Shown here: positions 41,985 to 42,003 of the stretch, one piece after another | Position numbering within the stretch: the first letter of the stretch is position 1 | Layout: each line of letters starts with the position of its first letter | Origin: an uncultured Prevotellaceae bacterium | Lineage (GTDB): Bacteria > Bacteroidota > Bacteroidia > Bacteroidales > UBA3663 | Direction of reading: 5' to 3' | NCBI GenBank assembly: GCA_900319235.1 | Contig: ONNR01000029.1 | Coordinates: 1 to 42,003, forward strand | Length of the DNA: 42,003 nucleotides | Made by a program: the position numbers and the translations under genes | Notes under the pieces: generated by a model | The model's database searches: none | What the model was told of the DNA's origin: nothing | Seen by the model: the letters and a program-made list of their open reading frames with translations, nothing else

Positions 41985-42003
41985 ATGATCTTTGAAAAAC
42001 TTG
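41985..42003 (+). CDS. Possible start of the next gene (partial)
   Basis: An ATG at 41985 opens a frame reading MIFEKL to the window edge. AGGAGG at 41972-41977 lies 7 bp before it, a strong Shine-Dalgarno match that is unusual in this window. Only six codons are visible, so the product cannot be named and the start itself is tentative. Confidence 0.3.

Overview
The window looks like a chromosomal segment of a Bacteroidota bacterium, most likely order Bacteroidales (Prevotellaceae-like). This rests on a type III glutamine synthetase, LL-diaminopimelate aminotransferase, a GldE-type protein, an HmuY/HmuR-type haem pair, a cydAB operon led by a DUF4492 protein, promoters of the TTG-N19-TAnnTTTG type, and almost no Shine-Dalgarno sequences. 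No rRNA, tRNA, CRISPR array, transposase or phage gene was seen.

Region 1 (1-21.7 kb) is a nitrogen-assimilation island built around a divergent promoter region at 11.2-11.5 kb. Leftward run glnK, amtB, a porin, pyrG, purF, a fused carA-carB and asnB, with tight spacing that suggests one operon. Rightward run gltB, gltD, dapF, dapL and glnN. Ammonium entry (porin, Amt), sensing (PII), fixation (GSIII/GOGAT) and five glutamine amidotransferases (GltB, PurF, PyrG, CarA, AsnB) are therefore together. The left edge holds the tail of an unidentified gene and eleven 42-bp hairpin units.

Region 2 (21.7-28.3 kb, leftward) has cytochrome bd oxidase (DUF4492-cydA-cydB), a GH43 glycosidase and an oligogalacturonate lyase (PL22), a small pectin-degradation pair. 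Region 3 (28.3-31.1 kb, leftward) is an NfeD/DUF805/flotillin membrane operon. Region 4 (31.2-35 kb, rightward) has folP, cdaA (c-di-AMP synthase), gldE and a phosphopantetheinyl transferase. Region 5 (35-42 kb, rightward) has a haem-uptake lipoprotein and TonB receptor, a GH3 glycosidase and prfA.

The most unusual object is the carA-carB gene. CarA is fused to only the first half of CarB, ending at the hinge between the two synthetase halves. The fusion linker is encoded by a copy of a short palindromic repeat that is otherwise intergenic here, and another copy starts just past the truncated end. A second palindromic insert lies in frame inside CarA, and a 9-bp microsatellite expands a loop of FolP. 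Short repeats thus seem to enter and reshape housekeeping proteins in this genome, somewhat like Rickettsia palindromic elements. Several intergenic regions also carry AATTAACA-type arrays that often begin inside the stop codon of the preceding gene.
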